Assembly (NCBI GenBank): GCA_022925895.1
Contig: JAKSYS010000297.1
Location: forward strand, 10,001-70,370
Direction: 5' to 3'
Source: Fragilaria crotonensis
Lineage: Eukaryota; Bacillariophyta; Fragilariophyceae; Fragilariales; Fragilariaceae
DNA length: 60,370 nucleotides
Below the pieces are notes generated by a model. That model was not told the DNA's origin and searched no databases. It was given only the letters and a program-made list of their open reading frames with translations. Of this stretch, positions 44,972 to 57,165 are shown one piece after another (within the stretch, counting starts at the first letter, position 1; each line of letters opens with the position of its first letter). Position numbers and translations under genes: made by a program.

Positions 44972-46168
44972 CTAGCGCATCAATCCGACATCCTTTCGGC
45001 CCCCAAATTTCGAATACAAGGCTTGATCGACAATCCCCATCACTGTTACGACACCACCGACTATGGCAGCCAACGACGTGAAGAAAGCAATCCATCCCCG
45101 ACGGTACTCTTCAATGACAACATGCAAAGCGCTGACTTCGTAGAAGAAAAATACGCCAGGTAACCCTCGACCACTTCCAGGAGTCACATGGCGCATGTGC
45201 TCGGTGACAGAGTACTGGTAGGTTTCAATGATGCGACCGCTTAGAGTTTTGTAGGTAGTTGGAACAATCTGTAGGTAGTATTGGTACATTCCGTAGGAAT
45301 CACCCAAGATGCGTTCCTCCATGTCCAATTGATGAGCGACTCCAGGATAGTCGGCACCAAAGCGAATTTTGTTGATCGTGTGAGAAACATTGAACTGTTC
45401 AAATGTTCGAAGAAAGACATCAATAATCGATGTCACACTTTCACTGTCGTCCAAGCCGCGATTGGGCGCCAAATGCAAGTTTCCTCCTCCTGTACTGAGC
45501 GCCACTATGCCGTGCACATTGCAACCTTCTCCTTCCTCTTCCTTGGCAGTTGTTTGATTCTGGCATTGCTTAATCTCAGAAAGACTTGGCAGTATCCATC
45601 CCTCAAGTTCGTATTCACGTTTGACATCGTCGCAGGTGTTGCAGCATGCATCTTCACCACCAGCACCGTAACAACTGCCGCACTCCTCCTCCATAAGGTG
45701 AATGTCTTCAAGAGAAACAACCTGATCGTCATCGTCAGTACGATTGTGAAGTGAGTCCAGCAAATGCTGTTCGCTCAACAAAGACGAACCGAGTTCGAGC
45801 CTCGATTTACGTCCAAGAAATCTGCCATCTTTACTAATCCGATGCTTATAAACATGATGCACCTTGTCCAAATGTAATGATTGTCGTTGTCCGGCTGGAT
45901 CATTAGCGTCAATAGATAAAATGGCACATGGGACGCTGTGTAGGGTAATATCAAATTCCATCTCCAACCCTCGTTCGGTGGTTGCATTGGCATGGACCCG
46001 TTCCACAAGTTCTTCTCGGAAGTTGTATCGAAATTCAGTAAAGGTCAGGTACGCAATCAGGACAAGCGTGATCGTGGAAAGGACGGCACCCTGCACTGTG
46101 TGAACTCGGAACTCCTTGGAGATGGTGGAATGACCGTCCAGGCGTTTCAGCGAATCTCCAATGCCCAT
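44972..46168 (-). CDS. ERV46/ERGIC3-type ER-Golgi cargo receptor
   Basis: 398 aa, single exon, standard family length. The N-terminal cytosolic piece (LKRLDGHSTISKEFRVHT) precedes a membrane segment at about 27-46. A large lumenal domain follows with EFDITLHSVPCAILSIDA and the CXXC-containing loop CGSCYGAGGEDACCNTC. The C-terminal half has HTINKIRFGADYPGV, YQYYLQIVPTTY, PGVFFFYEVSALHV and a second membrane segment (FFTSLAAIVGGVVTVMGIVDQ). ERV46 forms a complex with ERV41 and cycles cargo between ER and Golgi. It is convergent with CENP-X. Confidence 0.93.
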   Translation of the reverse strand: MGIGDSLKRLDGHSTISKEFRVHTVQGAVLSTITLVLIAYLTFTEFRYNFREELVERVHANATTERGLEMEFDITLHSVPCAILSIDANDPAGQRQSLHLDKVHHVYKHRISKDGRFLGRKSRLELGSSLLSEQHLLDSLHNRTDDDDQVVSLEDIHLMEEECGSCYGAGGEDACCNTCDDVKREYELEGWILPSLSEIKQCQNQTTAKEEEGEGCNVHGIVALSTGGGNLHLAPNRGLDDSESVTSIIDVFLRTFEQFNVSHTINKIRFGADYPGVAHQLDMEERILGDSYGMYQYYLQIVPTTYKTLSGRIIETYQYSVTEHMRHVTPGSGRGLPGVFFFYEVSALHVVIEEYRRGWIAFFTSLAAIVGGVVTVMGIVDQALYSKFGGRKDVGLMR

Positions 46169-46734
46169 GATGCCGAAATTGATACTGCAATAATGTCAAA
46201 TATGTACAATGCTGTCTCTTCCAATAATGCAGCAAGGCCGAACTTTCAGGTTGAATTGTTGAAAGTGTTTCAAATCCGATGAAACAATGCGAGGGTTGAG
46301 GTGTGTATAAGAAAGACGGTCTAACGCCAGTGTATCGGCTTCACCTCAAGTGCAATTCGAGGGCGAAAGAGGGGATCATTCGCACAAGAGGCGGGAGGCA
46401 GGCGGGATCATTCGTCGCATCGATAGGCTGACGGACAGGCGTAAAACCGAATAACCCAAACGATGTGCAGTAGCTCCGTACCAGTATCATACTTCCGTAC
46501 AATGGTATAAATGTATTTTAGCGAAAGATCTCTTAAAAGAAACAGAACAATTAACATCTCTACTTGGAAGGAAGCCACCGAGAACACCCATGAGCCATGA
46601 GCCAGTCAAGTTCATTAGTGATACTTAGTAAAATGTGAAGACCACGGAGGGCAAAGTACCCCCAACAAAAGTGCCTGGATAGCCATACAGTGACGAACGC
46701 ATCTCACGGAAATCTGTGTAAAGCGTGAAAAAAC
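46169..46734. other. Intergenic, no gene seen
   Basis: 566 bp: promoter of ERV46 and 3' region of the phosphoglycerate mutase gene, both on the minus strand. Nothing else recognised. Confidence 0.5.
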
Positions 46735-49591
46735 CTACTCCGTACTAGCTGCAACCCCAGAGGTTGCTCCGTTCACTCGCTGAACTCCGAATTCTCCGGC
46801 ACGAATCTCGTCCAGAGATTTCTGATCCGCTTCCGAGATAACGGACCCAGTAGACGCCATAAAGTCACTCACGAATCGAATATCGCATTCCTCATCGGGT
46901 GAGCCATCTTCATTCTCGCACGGCCGGAATAGATAGTTGGCAGCCTTTCCGAAATTGTAAACCTCCAATGGGTCACGTCCCGTGCCGTCGTCGAGAAGCT
47001 GAGAGATAGGCCATGACAGTGAGCCCAAGCAATAAAAGGATACAAAATGACTAGCTGCGCAAAACACCTTTCCAGTTTCTTACCTTGATGCATTTGGAAT
47101 TAAGATCAAAGATGAGAGGAAGGCCATTCGGTATCTCGAGGCCAGTAATCTGGTCTTCCGGAATCTGACAAAGATGCATCAATAAACCCCGAATCGCATT
47201 CTCGCTACTTGAAATGAGTACCCGCTGGCCTCGATCTAGCGCTTCAGGAACAATGCGTTCCGTAAAGTACGGTATAGTTCGATCCATACACATTTTGAGC
47301 GACTCACTTTTCGGGAGTTTTCGTCGAAGCGTCAAGCGGCCGGATTCAATTGTTCGAATGACGGATTCGGTAACCGAGTATCGAACATCTTTGAGATACT
47401 TTTGGTAGCGTTTGTCGTTCCCGGGATAATGTTTCGAGAACGACGATACTCTAGGTGGCGCTGTGTTGTAACCGCGTCGCCACGCCTTGAATTGAGCTTC
47501 ACCGTGACGTTGAGCAACCATGCGTTTGGAAAGTCCAGTCAAGACCCCGTACATGCGTTCGTTAAGTCTCCATGTTTTAATGAGCGGTAGCCATAGCTCG
47601 TCCATTTCATCCATGACATGCCAAGCAGTTTCAATGGCGCGGGAGAGCCAGCTAGTGTAGACAACGTCAAACTCAAATCCGTGAAGCTTCAGTAATCGGC
47701 CCGCCCGTTTGGCTTCTTCGATACCTTCCTTGGCAAGTGGGACGTCTTCCCACCCAGTAAACAATCCAAGTTTGTTGTGCTCCGTCTTTCCGTGGCGAAT
47801 GATGACAAGAACAGCATCCTTACGAGTGGGAACGCCCTCACCATCCACACCTTGAGCCGGTGGTAACGCCGTCACACACGGATTGGGCGTATTCTTGGAG
47901 ATGATTGTGGGAGACAACTTCTGTTCCTTTGTTGACGATTTCTCCATCCTCATTTCTTCCAAGGCTTGCTCCCATACCTTGTCTTCGGACAGGACAATAG
48001 GCTTACCCTGATTTCCATCACTGCCGTCATCGTCCTCTGCTGCGTTTTCGTCAATGAATTGCCCCGCCCATTGACCGAGCTCTCGTTCGGCGTTAAGTTT
48101 GAAGAGAGAGCGTTCAAGAGACGTCAAGGGAATTTTAGTACGCCCCATGGTGTAGTCGTAGCCTGGAACGTTGTTGGACCATTCCTCCTCTCGCTTGAGT
48201 GCATCCTTGAGCAGGCCAGGTTTTTCTAAAAAGAGACCAGTCGTGTGGATTTGTGATGGACCATCTTGTTGAATCGGTCTTAAGTTTCTGTCGAATTTGT
48301 AGATCACAGGAATACCAGTTGGGAGCGCAACATCTGAAAATGGTAGGTTAGCACGTAATTAGGTGATTCGAATCGACGATTACAGACGTCACATTTCCCA
48401 CTCACCTTTAATGTTATCGTCGTCAATCTCATCAATCGTCTTGACTAACCCTCTGAGCGTATTCGCATGCGCGATCACCAAAACATTGCGACCAAGTCGA
48501 ATTTCTCTTCGGATTCGATCCTTCCAAATGGGTTCCGTGCGCTCCATGCAATCCTTCAACGATTCTGTAAGAGGTAGCTGATCGTCACGCAAGTCTGCGT
48601 ACCTGCGATCCCGACCAGGCCAATATACGTCCGATCGTGTCAGAGGAGGCGGTCGTGCTTCGTAGGAACCACGCCTATGTTGATGCAACATGCAAATTCA
48701 CAGTAAATGTTGGTTAGAAATCAAGCCTTTTGAGGAGCAAAAACAACAATTTCACAGCTGTACGCACCATGTTTGCACCAAATCTGCACCTAGTTGTTCA
48801 GCCAATTCCTTTTTCGAAAGTCCCGTCAACGCGCCATAGTGGCGTTCCTGCAAACGCCAGGACTTGAAGACGGGCAAGTAGACTTCGTTGAGTTCTGTCA
48901 AGATGATCCAGACAGTGCGTATGGCGCGTTTGAGTCGAGACGTGAAGACTACATCAATCTCGTATCCACCTTCTAACAAAAGCCTAATAACATGTCGTGA
49001 GAATATGGAACAGTTAATTGCAAATCCATTCTCCGAGTAATTCGATGCCAATCACCATGGATCCAAATAACTTCCTGACTGTACTAATAATCGCATCGCA
49101 CCATCTGTGGTCCCTTACCTCGCGGCATGTTCAGCTTCCCTCCACCCCCTTTCACTCAAATCTGGATCAGCCCATCCAGTAAATGTCTGATTGGCATTCC
49201 ACAAGGACTCTCCGTGTCGTATTAGAATGAGAGTCCCCGGTTCCTGTGGTTTTCTCCATATCCGCTTGGCCGCGCGAAAGGGCAATTTGAGCAAGGCGCG
49301 AAGGGGCGATCGGCGCTTGTCCGTGAGCATCATGTCCTGATATCCGTCTTCCATGTTGTCCTTGCGACGCTGTTCGCGGTCCAACAGTCGTTTTTCGATG
49401 CGTTCGAGCAAGCGTTTTCGTAAGAATTGGTCGTATCCTAAATCTGTAGTGTAGCCAGAGCGTTTCTTTTCCGAGAGGAATAGTGGAGATTGGAAATGAT
49501 TGCGACTTTGGGTTAATGAAGGAGATTGGAAGGCATGACATGATGATGAAACTAGTAGGAGAGTGAGGACGATGTTGGTAATCGTCGTCAT
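46735..49591 (-). CDS. Tandem double-domain phosphoglycerate mutase, plastid-type
   Basis: Proposed exons (minus): 49119-49591, 48768-48983, 48406-48674, 47084-48333 and 46735-46998, all GT-AG and in frame, 823 aa. The start at 49591 gives a signal peptide ending HAFQSP, an ASAFAP motif. Domain 1 (about 119-340) has RHG at 125-127, ERHYG at 204-208 and IAHANTLRG with H299, the full catalytic set of a 2,3-bisphosphoglycerate-dependent mutase. Domain 2 (about 493-735) has RHG (H500) and NERMYG, but the second histidine is replaced in [11 protein letters not shown] (Ser696). So only domain 1 looks fully catalytic. The enzyme would interconvert 3- and 2-phosphoglycerate in the plastid or another compartment of the bipartite route. 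Confidence 0.85.
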
Positions 49592-50680
49592 GGTGTTGTT
49601 GTCTCTATGGATAGATCTTTTTCTATATTTTCTTCGATGACACTTGTGACTTGCGTCGTCGTAATTCGACATGGCGATAAAGAAAGCACATAACAGCACT
49701 TCATAGACCTCATACTCTACTGGAGTATTGGTACGATACGTCTACTCCCACTGTTTATGACACTTCCAGGTTCCAGCAGTTGAGCACTGGTATTCTCCAT
49801 ACTCCGAATACTACTCTACTAGACTGTACTGGAGTATACCGGAATGTATATCTGCACTGTAGCTGGCACAGTACCGTGTACCGTCGGACGACGTACGGAC
49901 GAGCAAATCGGTATATGTATATACAGGTACGTAATACAATGATTATAAGTCAAACTCAAGATGGATTCGTTATCACTTCAGCGAATTTGGTGTATATATG
50001 GAATTGAATACGCGTATTCGCCTCAACCGACACAAGTGTTCGAACTTAACATATATCGTTGGTTCAAAAGAATCGTTTGCCGGCCGCCGGATCCTTGGCT
50101 TGGGATTGTGATTGGTCCTGGCAGTAGCAGTACTATTGAGTTTATGTACATTGGTTCATGTAGAGTGTGGAAAAAGCTGGAAAAGTGGACAAGTCGACAA
50201 GAGAGAGTTATCTCGCTTCGATTTGAAGGCAACCATCTCAGCGCTCAGCAGCCATCATTATTGGCATTATCCTCGATTCCCTACTGCTTGTAGAAGCGTT
50301 GTGTAGTAGGTGTAGTTGATTGGTCGGTAGACTCAGAAGGTGTGTGTTTCTTTTGGACGAAGTTCGAGTGATTTCCTTTGATCATTGCATTTTAATTGAT
50401 CTCGGTTGAGGAGGTACCTTCATAGCAATGTGCAATCGCAATGTACTCCTCCGAATACTGCACCAGTTGTGATTACCTAAGGAAGTATGATACCAGGCGC
50501 TGTGCAGCTCTGGGGTTCATCATACTCGACCCTGCTCCGAGTATCATGTCAGCTGCACTTCTTCTGTCTCCTCAATCGTTGTGTACTGGTGACTGGTAAT
50601 TTCACTCTTGTCTCACAATCTCATTTCGATTTTCCTTTCTGTACACTTGTAGATTGAAAAGAAGGAACTGTTTCACAAAA
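49592..50680. other. Divergent intergenic region with GTAC-rich tracts
   Basis: 1.1 kb between divergent genes. Tracts of TACTCCAGTA-type words at 49700-49940. No gene seen; a frame reading further upstream of 49591 to 49699 is leader. Confidence 0.5.
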
Positions 50681-51993
50681 ATGCTGATTCGATTGCACGT
50701 CCTCCTCTTGTTGGCCTTGGGTTTCATCAGTGTTGCGTTCTGTGAAGATGCACAAGCTGATCAACAATACGACGCAGAAACGAGTGACAGCGACGGTTCG
50801 CAATATATTAAGTACTGGACTGAATATGCAATTCTTCCCAAGCGATGCATAGTGTAGTACGTATTGCGTGACTCTTTGTTGTTTAATCATGTTATTACCG
50901 CATGTCACTAACACATCACACTCCCTCGATCCTCACATTGTCAACAGCAATGACGTTGATGTTATCGTATTTTCGGTGTTTGAGCACGGCTACAAGCAAT
51001 GCAGCGACGAGCCCATGGGAACATATGTTACGGATGTCCCTACTTTTGTCTACGCCTACTTGCAACAAAAGTTGCAGAATCAACAAGATCTGGGCAATGA
51101 TGATTATGTCACCCCCGACTCTGTCGAGTACACGGCTTGTACCAGAAAGGTGGTGGACAATGTCGAGTACTTTGTGCAATTGGGATGTTCCGACTCCACA
51201 TCTCAAGCCCTGTCGCTTAATATATACAAGGATAATACTTGCACAGAACGAGATTCGCGAAATGGATATGATGACGCGAATGCGGATGTTAGCGCATTGC
51301 AGGTACGAACGTAGCGTCGGCCATTTTTCAGGGCCACCATGACTGTCCAATACTCACCGCATCTAACGTTCCAACACCACACAGCTCCCATTCAAGAAAT
51401 GCCAGGCCTGTGTCAATTGGGTGGATTACAGTGATGACAAGGTCGACGATCAGTTTTACGAGAACCATCAAACCAACGCGCCACTGTGCAGCACGGCATG
51501 GGAAAACAAACAATCGTGCGATCGAAAGTGCCAAAAGACCGGCCTAGAACACACCACCAAGGAGGGTTGGAACACATCCGACGAAGTTCTGCTTGCCATT
51601 TTAGGTGTCTTTGGATTCGGCATGCTGATTGCCATCCTCCAAAAGCGGCGACAAATGTCAAACAAGGATGCTCTCTTGGAGCAGGCTGCCATGAGTGCTG
51701 CTGGCTTGCAACAAGCCCATGTCATTGGGATCTTTGTCCTTGTTGTGATTGTGATTACTGTGTTTGCGTTGCTGAATCTCAAGAACTTGACTTGGGCGCT
51801 GTTGCTCATCATGAATACCGTGCTCTTTGGATATCTCATGAAGTTAACGATAGATTCCGGAGTTTCCACCGGTGAGACAATCATTGGACCAGATGGTACC
51901 ATTATTCGACGTGCGGAATCTGATGATTCGTCTTTGGAATCGTCGCAAGCAAATGCCAACATTGGAGGATACATGATTCCGAGAATCACCTAA
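50681..51993 (+). CDS. Cysteine-containing secreted/membrane protein, three exons
   Basis: Proposed exons are 50681-50856, 50948-51302 and 51385-51993, in frame, 379 aa. Start at the ATG 50681 gives a signal peptide (MLIRLHVLLLLALGFISVAFCE). The lumenal part contains regularly spaced cysteines (RCIVYNDVDVIVFSVF, KQCSD, TACTRK, LGCSDS, KKCQACVNWVDYSDD, SCDRKCQK). The C-terminal part has membrane segments (VLLAILGVFGFGMLIAIL, VIGIFVLVVIVITVFALL, WALLLIMNTVLFGYL). I do not recognise the family. The junction TA|C restores a Tyr codon, which supports the first intron. Confidence 0.75.
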
Positions 51994-52725
51994 GTGAGGG
52001 TAGATGTGGACGCTGTTGTCATTTAGTTGGTGCTGTAACCATCGGTTGCACGTGCTAATACTACCAGGTACAGCAGCTACAGTAGTAAGGGATGATTCTA
52101 TCGTGTTAGTAGTAGTGTATACTGTATATACAGGAGGCGACTCAACGATTGCTACTATGTCCACGGTCCCGCTTCTATAACAGTGCTGTGGACGGCCATA
52201 CCCGGTTCCGATTTTCGGCCTGCCAACGCCCGACAAAATGTCTTGGCTGACCGTATCAAATCTTGTGCATTTGTTGTATGCTTTGTTCACAGCGACGACC
52301 TGCTGTTGTTGGACGCTTCTTGGCATAGCCCGTCAAGCCGACATTAAAACTTCGAGCGACAAACGTGTAGTGTTCGTTGACATTCATTGTTGCTTGTTCT
52401 GTGACAGACTTGCACTTCTCGACAACTTGCAGTAGAGGGCATTGCAGCAACAAATAGAAACAACAAAAACAACACCAAACGAATCCACGTTCCCTTTCAG
52501 TACACCACCTTGGAAACCAAGCAAGACTCGGGAGAAGAAATATTTTTCCAGTTTTGCTTTTCTTTTCTTCATCACTTGATTTCAATTTCGAAGTCACAAC
52601 TCGGGAGTGATTTTGTGATTCGCAACAGCAAGCACAAAAGGCATCACATTGATCACCAGTTGATTTCACAACGACAAAAGTACTCGCATACTTTTTAAAA
52701 AACGTTCAAGATTTTTTCCTCTCAG
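51994..52725. other. Intergenic region, may hold an upstream exon
   Basis: No gene identified. The pyrimidine-rich TTTTTTCCTCTCAG at 52712-52725 looks like a 3' splice site for the hydrolase gene that follows, so a short upstream exon may lie here. Confidence 0.4.
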
Positions 52726-52818
52726 TCGGATTTGGAACTCCACGCGCCGCTTCTTCGATCCGACGAGGGGCAGCAGCATCATTCGTCGGTAGCGGCGACG
52801 GCGTGGGATACATTCTCC

Positions 52819-55800
52819 GGAATGGAACGCAGCGATTCATCAACAGCCAGTACGACAACGACGATTATTGCGGGAAATACTAGCGACAGCAACAACTCAT
52901 CCCAATCGATGCTCTTCAATTGGATGAGTCCAAGCATGAGACGCTTGGTTCTACGTTGCCTCAATATCCCCACAGCAGCTGATGCACTTCCGTCACCGCT
53001 TTTGTTCCTAGCCACAAGTGGGAAACATTCCTTCATCACTCTTCCTCTCTTTTCATTGGCCTTTTGTGCTCTCTGGTTGCCCTTTTATTTATTGGCATTT
53101 TTGGTGACAGAATGGGGTGTTTATGCTCTCTTTGTGGGAACTGTCTTTTTTGTGGGACGAGTCATCCTTCGGTGAGTTCTTGTTTGTTTGTGGATTAATT
53201 TCACCAGAGGTATATTTTAGATGTCTGCGGATTTCACTGCAACTACGCTCTAAGCACTAACTTTGATTCACGAACATATGCCATCCACAGAATGTTGGCC
53301 TTTCCTGGAGCCTCCCGGCGTGTCTCGGGCGAAATTGAGCAGGAATTTGCCAAGTACTCTGTCCGAATGCTGCACTCCTCCGTCAATGCTTCGATTGAGC
53401 TGGCCGCTGACGTGATGGCTCTTGATGGACAGTCCGGAAGCAACAGTAATTCCGCGTACTACGAAGTTGCCAATGCCTGGAAACGATTGCAGTCCTACCG
53501 GAATCGGGTCATGGGAGTTTACTACGCTGTTTTGGCGTACGTATATCAAGAACCAGAATTGCCTTCTGTCCATCCTGTCAACAGCAGCACCACGGGTCAA
53601 CTCAACGCGTTTGGGAACAATCGCCTGAGTGGGGACGTCGGAAATTTATCCGGGATTACGGTACGTTCGTTACATCTCGGTGGCAAATGTGGAGCGTTCG
53701 TTGTTCTGGATGACAAACATCTCATGTCTCATTTTATTTAGACGGACGCTCAAACCGACGGCAGGCGGGTGTTGACGTTGTTAGGAAAGGTTCTTTCCGA
53801 CATTACTGTTCTAGAGCAAAACGGATCAAGTCTCTTGAACAATTCGGGTCGCTTCGTACCTCAAGACGCATTGAACGAACGGGTGAAGCAATCTGCCGCT
53901 GCACTGATGCAATCCGCCTCAGAGCTCAAGCTCCTACTTCCAATATTGGCGCAGAATGTTCCAAACGGTGATGACGATGAAGGCGAAGACGACGAAGATG
54001 TTTTGGAAAGTGTTCGCCAGTCCATGGGAGAAACTACCGTAGTTTCTACATGGGGCGCAATTTCGGCCACAATTGGAGCAATTATACCCATGCTCGATCC
54101 TTCACCACATAAATCAATCTTTGGCTTGGATGTTTTGCGTGGAACAGTCCTTTCTCGGTACAAGGGCGCAACGCAAATGTGGTTCACTCGTCCTACCGGA
54201 GGAAGAATTGATGCAATGCACATTCCCGCCCTAGGGTGGGATCCAGCCATGGGTACAAATCCAAAAGCAGTGCTTTACTGTAACCCGAATGCTTGTCTCA
54301 TCGAAGCGGCAGCTGGAATAAGCTTGGCATCTAGTAACTGTTCTCGACCAGGGGACAACGAAGATGTTTCTTGCTGGACTGAATACTACACGAGATTGGG
54401 GTATGATATGTACATGTTCAACTATTGTGGTTACGGACGGAGCCACGCGACCGCAGCTGATTACAACAGGGCTCGCACCGCTGGATTTTTTGGTGCATGC
54501 TGTCGCATTTTGCACAGTGCGTTTATTGCGTTCTCTGTGAGTAGCACAAACAACGAGCGTGCCGACTGGTACCATCGCGATTCTTTAACTAACATACTTT
54601 GTCGCGGCAGCCAACACCTGACACTGTCCGATCTGATGCCTTCACGGTCGGCTCATATTTGATTGCAGAGCTTAAAATCGAGTCGTTGATCATTCACGGT
54701 GAAAGCATCGGAGGAGTAGCTGCTGCAGGAGCAGCACGTGGTTTGACCAGCATGCCGGCGACCACGGACAAGGTAGCCCTGTTGATTTGCGACAGAACGT
54801 TTACCAATCTCCAGGCGATTGCCCAGCGTCTTGTGGGCAGCTGGACAGCTCCAGCCATTACGACGCTGGCGCCTTTATGGAACACTGATGTCGCAGCTGA
54901 TTTTCTGGCCGCCACATGTCCAAAGATACTCGCCCAGGATCACGCCGATGTCATCATCGCTGATTCAGGTTCTCTCAAGTCAGGGGTTGCCTTGTGGAAC
55001 GAAATTAGGAGGCGATCGTCCACCAAAAGTCTCGGTTGGGCCATGGAAGCGCCAGTCGAATACCGCGCTGCTGACTGGGAGAATGTCGGTGTTCGCGAGT
55101 CTAAACTGGCCCCGACGACCGCAGCTCATATTCAGCCACCCATGTGGCCAACGGACAAGCATATTTCCTTACGTGTTGGGTTCCACTTTGCTGCATGTGC
55201 AAGACGCATTGGAAAGCTTTCCACACAAGAAAGGAGGGCAAATAGATCGAGATCAAATACCTCAGATATAGAGGAGGGAGTCGACGTTGACTTTGACGGT
55301 ACAACAATGTCATCACAATCCACGGACTCCATGTCCGGGCTCGTTACTGCATGGAAATCATTAGCATGTTGTGATGGTCTATGCGGGTCTCCGTTGGGTG
55401 CTGCCGTGAAACAGGGGTACGACTGGACACTTATATGGCTTTGCAGCACTCTGACTTTCGGGGGTCAAATCGTCGCTGGAGCCGCCGAAGCGAGGCAGGG
55501 GCGGTCGGATACGTTACAAATATCGCCCCTTGATTTCGATTGCCGTCCCGCTGGCTACCAGAGAGAAGAGACCGATATGATGGTTCACCCCAAGCCAATC
55601 CCTGAAGTCATCGCAACGCTAAAGAGTGTTGTGGAACGCAACGACGTTTCCATCCGATCTGCCGAACACGAACTATCCTACTGTATCGGTGTTTTGGAGT
55701 ACGTTGTGGCCCGCCTATCAGCGCCTCCTACTGTGGATGCTTCCCGACAAGCGAATCACTTGCAAAGTCAACTCGGATACTTGTTGAATCTGCATTGTGG

Positions 55801-55879
55801 ACACAATAATCAGTTCTCAGTAGAGGAGCGAGTCAAGCTCACGGCATTGCTGGACGAAATCGGGACTAGACATCGCTGA
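52819..55879 (+). CDS. ABHD16-like alpha/beta hydrolase, membrane-anchored
   Basis: Proposed exons are 52819-53171, 53291-53660, 53742-54536 and 54611-55879, in frame, 928 aa from the ATG 52819. The open frame extends to 52726 behind a good acceptor, so the true start may be in an upstream exon. Two hydrophobic segments (PLFSLAFCALWLPFYLLAFL and VYALFVGTVFFVG) lie near the N-terminus. The hydrolase core has the oxyanion-side block FNYCGYGRS, the nucleophile elbow HGESIGG, and DRTFTNLQAIA with a following Asp (IADSGS). The C-terminal LHCGHNNQF could supply the catalytic His. ABHD16 proteins are phosphatidylserine lipases; the acyl substrate here is inferred. Confidence 0.8.
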
Positions 55880-56026
55880 TGGAGAGGCGTAGACGCTGTA
55901 ACTTAAGTGGCCGTATCGTTTTAAATTGCCATACACTTGCATCGTTACTGTAGCTCTGCTCTAGACGTCGAGATAAACACGAATCCCACTGAAGCCTTTC
56001 AAAAGATAACGCAAAAGTAAACTAGT

Positions 56027-56482
56027 CTACTTGGAGCTTCCCTTCACCTCAATCATTTCCATTACAAAATGCAGGGGAGACCCTTCAGGGATCAATGAGC
56101 CAGCGCCTCGGTCGCCATATCCAAGCTCTGATGGAATAAATAGCTCCCACTTGGCACCTTCTTTCATCAGTTGCATCGCCTCGGTCCATCCCTTGATGAC
56201 CTGGTTGGGAGCAAACGTCAATGGTTCCCCGCGCTTGATGGAAGAATCAAATTCAGTGCCATCAGGGAGCTTTCCTTCATAGTGACAGACGGTAGGCGAG
56301 TCAATGGTCGGGGTCTTGCCAGTGCCAGCACTGAGTTCGCGGTACAACAGACCAGAGGGTAGCTTGATGACGCCTTCTTCCGCCGCCTTGGCTGCAAGCC
56401 ATCGGAGCCCTTCTTCGGAAGTGCCAGCGAGGATGCTGATCAGCAGGGAACTGAAGATTAGAAGCGTGGAGCGAAAGAACAT
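56027..56482 (-). CDS. Secretory FKBP-type peptidyl-prolyl isomerase, copy 1
   Basis: 151 aa with a signal peptide (MFFRSTLLIFSSLLISILA) and one FKBP domain: VCHYEGKLPDGTEFDSS, PNQVIKGWTEAMQLMKEG, IPSELGYGDRGAG and the closing FVMEMIEV. These residues form the proline-binding pocket (Tyr, Phe-Asp, Val-Ile, Trp, Tyr). An N-terminal alpha-helical stretch resembles FklB/FKBP22-type proteins. It should isomerise Xaa-Pro bonds in the secretory pathway. No ER-retention signal ends the protein (KGSSK). It is divergent from the Deg protease at 57166 and similar to the FKBP at 59865. Confidence 0.92.
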   Translation of the reverse strand: MFFRSTLLIFSSLLISILAGTSEEGLRWLAAKAAEEGVIKLPSGLLYRELSAGTGKTPTIDSPTVCHYEGKLPDGTEFDSSIKRGEPLTFAPNQVIKGWTEAMQLMKEGAKWELFIPSELGYGDRGAGSLIPEGSPLHFVMEMIEVKGSSK

Positions 56483-57165
56483 GTTATCTCGAAGACTATC
56501 AGCGTATTGGATTCTGAAGAGTTTGTTCCGTCGTCCATGTTCGTGGGTTCAATCCAACCGCCTGTTGGGGCGCAGGCATGGAGTCGTTTCACGCCTTCGG
56601 CTGTGCTCGGAGTAGATCATACACTGTGGGATGTTGGGCTAGTACTACAGTACTGTAGAGGTCGCAGAATTTATCGATGCCGATGGTCCAATGGACCATC
56701 GTACTATACTGTACACTGTACCGCTAGTAGGACTACCGCTAGTAATCCAGTATAAATGTTTGAAAGAGGTTTTTCATAATAATCGATTATTTTTAATTAA
56801 TATTCATCCTCGTATTTGCCATAATTCTATTGTCGTAACGTCATGTATTAATCGTGAATTACCTGACGAAGACACGCCACGCTTTCAAAACAACAAATTA
56901 GTGGAGTGCTCTGAGTGTATTACATATTCATACCAGGTACTGTACGATACCAGGTTCACGTGCGTACAGAATACAGCCGAAGCCGCGAACTGAAATGAAG
57001 CAAAAAGAATTTGAAGGCAAGATTTTAGATATCGGCTTCAGAGTTCAGATTCACCCAGATCATTCTCGATTCTCGACACGTCTCAATTTTCATCTGAGCA
57101 GCAGAAAAGAACATAAAAAAAACCAACTAACCAAACAAGTGGTGTCGTATACATGGAACGCGACG
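56483..57165. promoter_or_regulatory. Divergent promoter of FKBP and Deg genes
   Basis: 683 bp between two divergent genes, with an ACGTCA half-site near 56836 and GTACTGTACACTGTAC words near 56700-56725. Other frames are unsupported. Confidence 0.45.
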
